DNA of 64,000 bases. It comes from Latrodectus hesperus. Lineage: Eukaryota; Arthropoda; Arachnida; Araneae; Theridiidae. This document shows positions 53,983 to 64,000 of this stretch, one piece after another (within the stretch, counting starts at the first letter, position 1; each line of letters opens with the position of its first letter). Where the stretch lies: assembly GCA_037975125.1 (NCBI GenBank), contig JAJQOW010000014.1:5740785-5804784 (forward strand), in the 5' to 3' direction. Under the pieces are notes generated by a model. The model was not told where the DNA came from. It saw only the letters and a list, made by a program, of their open reading frames with translations, and searched no databases. The position numbers were made by a program, and so were the translations under genes.

Positions 53983-56183
53983 TTAGTTATATAATGTAAG
54001 ATTTACCTATAAAAAGGAGATGCTTTCAATAAAAGATAACTAATTCCATAAATTTTACGTAATTACTAAAATATGTAAAGCATTATATTACATTATGTTT
54101 TCTAAAAAATGTCAACTAATATGTCTTAAATATAAAATTTTAAAAGCCAATTATCAAACAGCTAACGTAGAGAAAGATTGTATTCAGTCCTTTTAAAATA
54201 TTTTATTTATAGCTATTCCAATTTTCTGGAATATTCTTTTTGTAACACAATGCATAACAATATAATAATATTATATGCATAACAGTAATTTATTTACGTA
54301 ACAAAACAATTTAGGGACTTTCCTTTTAGATAATATTAAAGAAAATACATTTAATCTTTTTTAATTTTTTAAATTATAACAAAATTTCTGCTAAACTTCC
54401 GTTATGAGAGAAATTTGAATATTAATAACATTAAACAATCTTTGGTTGTTGAAATTTGATTGCTTTAATATTTTATCCCATTTAAATATTCTTACAAATT
54501 TTCATTTAATTATTCTAATAGAATTAAAATTTTATCTTATCAACTTGTCTCATAAATCAACAAAGTTTCAAAATTATTATTTTGACAACTGATTTGAAAA
54601 GGAAATGAGATGAAATTTATTGAAAATTGTTCTGAACAATATGTGTGTTTTTAAACGAATAAACTGGAAATTCATTTGAAACATATTACTCGAAAAAAAT
54701 TTTCTTAAAAAAGTACAATGTAAGAAATTTTAGTAGAAATTTTATATTGAAAATAGTTTTAAATAATAGAATTCACACACACGCATAACATATAAAAAAT
54801 CATTAAAAGTTGCATGCACATTTATTTATTGAAAAAGATTATGTAATAAATCCTGTGAAAGGCTTTGGAGAACAAAATAATTTGTCTTATGCAAATAAAA
54901 TACATAGTTAATTTATTTCTTTTACTATACAATAGGTTATTAATATATTTTATTTAATAAAAAGTATAACTTGAAACAGCTTGTTCATAGAATTTTTAAA
55001 AATATATTTTATCATAACCAATTATTTTTATTTTATTAAGAGAAATTATATGTACAAATATATAGTACAAATTTGAAATTAATTGCTATAAAAAAGCTTT
55101 CTCAATGACTAATTTCAAAACTAAAATAATGAAAATTATATTTATCATTCCTATTTTTATAAAATTATTTTTATATTTATTAGTAAATAATTGTAGAAAT
55201 TATGTTCCACCAATGCCTTAGCTTCTTCTCTACACCTGCAGAATCTGAATTTAAATCATACACCAAAAAGTATATTTTATGATTTCTTACAAACTTTAAT
55301 TATAGTACGGAAAGGAGCAACAGAAATTTAGAAACTCTCTTGATTATGGCAAATTATATAAAACATTCTTTTCTAACACAACCTTAAATTATAGATATTT
55401 TAATTTCTTCTGCTTATTCATTGAAAGAACTTTACACTTGCCTGATTCTGGTTACCTACTTCATTTTACATGTATTTATAATAGCGTAACATTTCTTTTA
55501 CTTTCATATATGATACTCTGAAAATTTGGATATGGAATAACATTAATTTTAACAGTATTTATGTAGATCAATCAAATTTTGTTCTTGCCTTGACATGAAA
55601 TCCTTGACATTTTGTTCATGAAATTTAAAATAAATTTAGCAAGAAATGTTATCTCATAATCACATGTTTGATATTACCATTTATCCTGTAAATAAATAAA
55701 AGGCAATTCATATACAAAATTTAATAAAACTTTTCTCTCATAGGAACTTTAATTAAACTCATATGTCTAGATCCATTCATAAACTAAAAAACAAAATTAA
55801 CTAATGGAAAAAATTTCTAATATCGGAAATTAAGGGGAATAAATAATTCATATCGAGTTTATTTTTTGTTATTAAAATTATTTCAAATATTATGTTAAAT
55901 TTTCTAATTTGATAAATAAAAAGTTGGAAATGTATACAACTTAAATTTAAAATAGAATCTAATTTTAAAAATTATAATAAAATCTCATGACAGTAAAATT
56001 TTAAAAACGTATGAAAATTGCTTGCTTACATTTAGATCTCATTTTGTACTATTTAGTAACTCTAAAACTCTCTCTCTTAAATAACTCTTTGTTAGGTGAT
56101 TCATTTTATGCTATATAAAATTCTCAAATCAAAAACAAAAATCAAAAATAAGAAAAATAAAAAAAAAATTCATTGTAAAATTT
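53983..56183. other. AT-rich intergenic DNA
   Basis: No exon, repeat boundary or RNA gene was recognised. Confidence 0.55.
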
Positions 56184-56189
56184 TTTATT
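56184..56189 (-). terminator. candidate polyadenylation signal of the oxidase gene
   Basis: AATAAA on the minus strand lies only about 16 nt past the stop codon. Another candidate lies near 55,860. Confidence 0.35.
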
Positions 56190-56204
56190 TTCTATGAAAG
56201 TATA

Positions 56205-63625
<7,421 letters not shown>

Positions 63626-63749
63626 CTGCAATGAATAATTAAAAATAATCCAAATAAATAATAGACATTATGAATAAAAATTAAATAATTTTTCATACTT
63701 TAGAGTGTGGTACTTAAGTTTGAGATTAACTGCTGGTACACAGAGGATA

Positions 63750-64000
63750 TGAGCCGTGGGGGGGTTACGGTATCGGCCTTCCATCTTGAAGGGAGGGGTT
63801 TGATTGAACCAATGCCACCAAAGACCCTGTAATTGGTCAATGAGCAGTTACCATGGGTGCAATGGTTTGGAGAAACTTTCCTCCCCCTTCAGATCAATGT
63901 CAAAATTGAGGGAGTGGATCCTCTGGTGGTGCCATCTATCGGAGAAATTTAAAAAAGAGCAAAGACGTACTTTGACTTTTGTGGTGCTCTGATCAAAACG
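63750..64000 (+). mobile_element. SINE family C, second copy, cut by the window end
   Basis: GAGCCGTGGGG, CCTTCAGATCAATGTCAAAA, CTCTGGTGGTGCCATCTATC and TGTGGTGCTCTG occur in the same order as in the copy at 59,840. It is more diverged and its 3' end lies outside the window. Confidence 0.8.

Overview
The window is strongly AT-rich animal DNA. Short exons with GT-AG introns lie in a dense background of mobile-element relics and microsatellites. The elements (Tc1/mariner, Ty3/gypsy, RNase H-bearing LINEs with (AAC)n tails, tRNA-derived SINEs) and the host genes suggest an arthropod, most likely a spider. That placement is inference, since no diagnostic spider-only gene is present.

I could assemble three host genes exon by exon, all on the minus strand. 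(1) A complete DEG/ENaC (amiloride-sensitive, ASIC/pickpocket-like) sodium-channel subunit has 12 exons between 34,185 and 4,231. All reading-frame phases match and it predicts 467 residues. Its introns hold most of the transposons of the first half of the window. (2) A small secreted cysteine-rich protein has 4 exons between 46,141 and 42,100 and predicts 154 residues. It carries a signal peptide and four six-cysteine modules of antistasin type, with a TATA box upstream. (3) The 3' end of a 2-hydroxyacid (glycolate) oxidase gene is represented by three exons at 63,625-63,467, 62,919-62,850 and 56,275-56,205. Its 5' part lies beyond the right edge.

Layout: 1-4.2 kb holds a pogo/Tigger transposase fragment in AT-rich DNA. 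4.2-34.2 kb is the channel gene, with SINE, hAT-like, Tc1-like, mariner, gypsy and LINE insertions in its introns. 34.2-42.1 kb is largely empty, with one 243-bp MITE, one hairpin and one SINE. 42.1-46.2 kb is the cysteine-rich gene, with a Tc1 relic in its last intron. 46.2-56.2 kb is intergenic, with palindromes, a SINE and an internally deleted Ty3/gypsy element with both LTRs. 56.2-64.0 kb is the oxidase gene end, with a mariner-type relic, long (TA)n tracts and two copies of another SINE family in its introns.

The three genes show no sign of acting together. The most informative observations are the two fully reconstructable genes, the (AAC)n tail shared by the LINEs and two SINE families, a mariner whose two ends are inverted copies of its own 3' end, and several well-bounded non-autonomous elements. 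I found no CRISPR array, operon or novel multi-gene system.
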